Assembly (NCBI GenBank): GCA_017467205.1
Contig: JAFTSQ010000011.1
Coordinates: forward strand, 1 to 5,893
Source of the DNA: Clostridia bacterium
GTDB taxonomy: Bacteria; Bacillota_A; Clostridia; Oscillospirales; CAG-272
DNA: 5,893 nt
Direction of reading: 5' to 3'
The position numbers and the translations under genes were made by a program. The notes beneath the pieces were generated by a model. It was not told the origin of the DNA and searched no databases. It was given only the letters and a program-made list of their open reading frames with translations. How positions within the stretch are numbered: the stretch's first letter is position 1; the number at the start of each line of letters is the position of its first letter. Shown one piece after another: positions 5,484-5,893 of this stretch.

Positions 5484-5893
5484 ATGGCACGTTTTGAAGG
5501 TTATGAAAGACGCGAGGCTAAGATCCTCGCCGCTTTGAAGGAGTACGGTATTTCCTCTATTGACGAGTGCAAGGCGATCTGCGATGCTAAGGGCATTGAC
5601 CCCTATAAGATCGTTGAAGAAACTCAGCCTATTGCATTTGAGAATGCAAAGTGGGCATACACCGTTGGCGCAGCTATCGCAATCAAGCGTGGCTGCACCA
5701 AGGCGGCTGACGCCGCTGCCGCAATCGGAATTGGTCTGCAGGCATTCTGCATTCCCGGCTCGGTTGCTGAAAACCGCAAGGTTGGTCTTGGTCACGGAAA
5801 CCTCGGCTCTATGCTTCTTTCCGAGTCCACCGAGTGCTTCTGCTTCCTCGCAGGACACGAGTCCTTTGCAGCAGCAGAGGGCGCTATCAAGAT
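5484..5893 (+). CDS. GGGtGRT-family protein, N-terminal part (cut by window end)
   Basis: The first 136 codons of a gene are present and the frame is still open at the window end. The start ATG follows a near-perfect AAGGAGGG (5469-5476) at 7 bp and lies 17 bp after the NifU-like gene. The sequence matches my recollection of the GGGtGRT family (about 330 residues, function unknown): MARFEGYERREAKI at the start, VGLGHGNLGSMLL (100-112), then ECFCFLAGHESFAAAEGA (117-134). The GGGtGRT motif that names the family would lie beyond the window, so it is not confirmed here. Cysteines are frequent (29, 33, 71, 89, 118, 120), and Cys118-x-Cys120 with nearby His125 could bind metal; that is inference. 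No signal peptide or clear membrane helix is visible, despite an Ala-rich stretch at 74-80. Its job, probably together with the upstream scaffold-like protein, is unknown. Confidence 0.82.
   Translation, partial: MARFEGYERREAKILAALKEYGISSIDECKAICDAKGIDPYKIVEETQPIAFENAKWAYTVGAAIAIKRGCTKAADAAAAIGIGLQAFCIPGSVAENRKVGLGHGNLGSMLLSESTECFCFLAGHESFAAAEGAIK

Noticed and set aside
4164..5893. Bacterial microcompartment locus
   Set aside because: PduL suggested it, but there is no encapsulation peptide on PduL and no shell-protein or signature-enzyme gene in the visible operon.
1..5893. CRISPR arrays, insertion sequences, phage attachment sites or tRNA genes
   Set aside because: No regularly spaced direct repeats, transposase motifs, terminal inverted repeats of IS type or tRNA cloverleaf sequences were seen on either strand.

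Overview
The window looks like chromosomal DNA of a Clostridia-type member of the Bacillota, probably a gut anaerobe. The evidence is the form of the 23S rRNA tail, strong AAGGAG-type ribosome binding sites, sigma-A-like promoters in AT-rich gaps, a yybP-ykoY leader on a P-type ATPase, a TepA protease, and a GGGtGRT-family gene beside a NifU-like gene. Genus and species cannot be fixed from this sequence.

Layout. Bases 1-131 are the last part of a 23S rRNA gene. A spacer with no recognisable 5S rRNA or tRNA follows, ending in an intrinsic terminator (264-286). An AT-rich control region (287-423) holds two perfect palindromes and a near-consensus promoter (TTGACA-17-TAAAAT). The transcript begins with a manganese-sensing yybP-ykoY riboswitch (about 424-525). 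The 3' strand of its closing helix is also the 5' arm of a 12-bp terminator hairpin (519-552), so metal binding should turn transcription on. The gene behind it (583-3270) is an 895-residue SERCA-type P-type cation ATPase, most likely a Ca2+/Mn2+ export pump. It converges on a TepA/ClpP-like serine protease gene (4007 to 3318, minus strand), and one 17-bp hairpin (3281-3316) lies between the two.

A short AT-rich divergent gap (4008-4163) separates tepA from a three-gene operon on the plus strand. This operon has an extended -10 promoter (TTGATT-17-TATAAT) and a GC-rich leader hairpin. Its genes are a PduL-type phosphate acyltransferase without an encapsulation peptide (4164-4739), a NifU/IscU-like scaffold protein with an incomplete set of cluster ligands (4765-5466), and the start of a GGGtGRT-family protein (from 5484, cut off by the window end). 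The gaps of 25 and 17 bp, each with a strong ribosome binding site, support co-transcription.

How the genes work together. The pump and its riboswitch form a self-contained metal-detoxification unit: excess Mn2+ should permit pump synthesis. The second operon joins acyl-phosphate/acyl-CoA interconversion to a pair of conserved proteins of uncertain role that look related to Fe-S chemistry. That pair is the best candidate here for an undescribed system.
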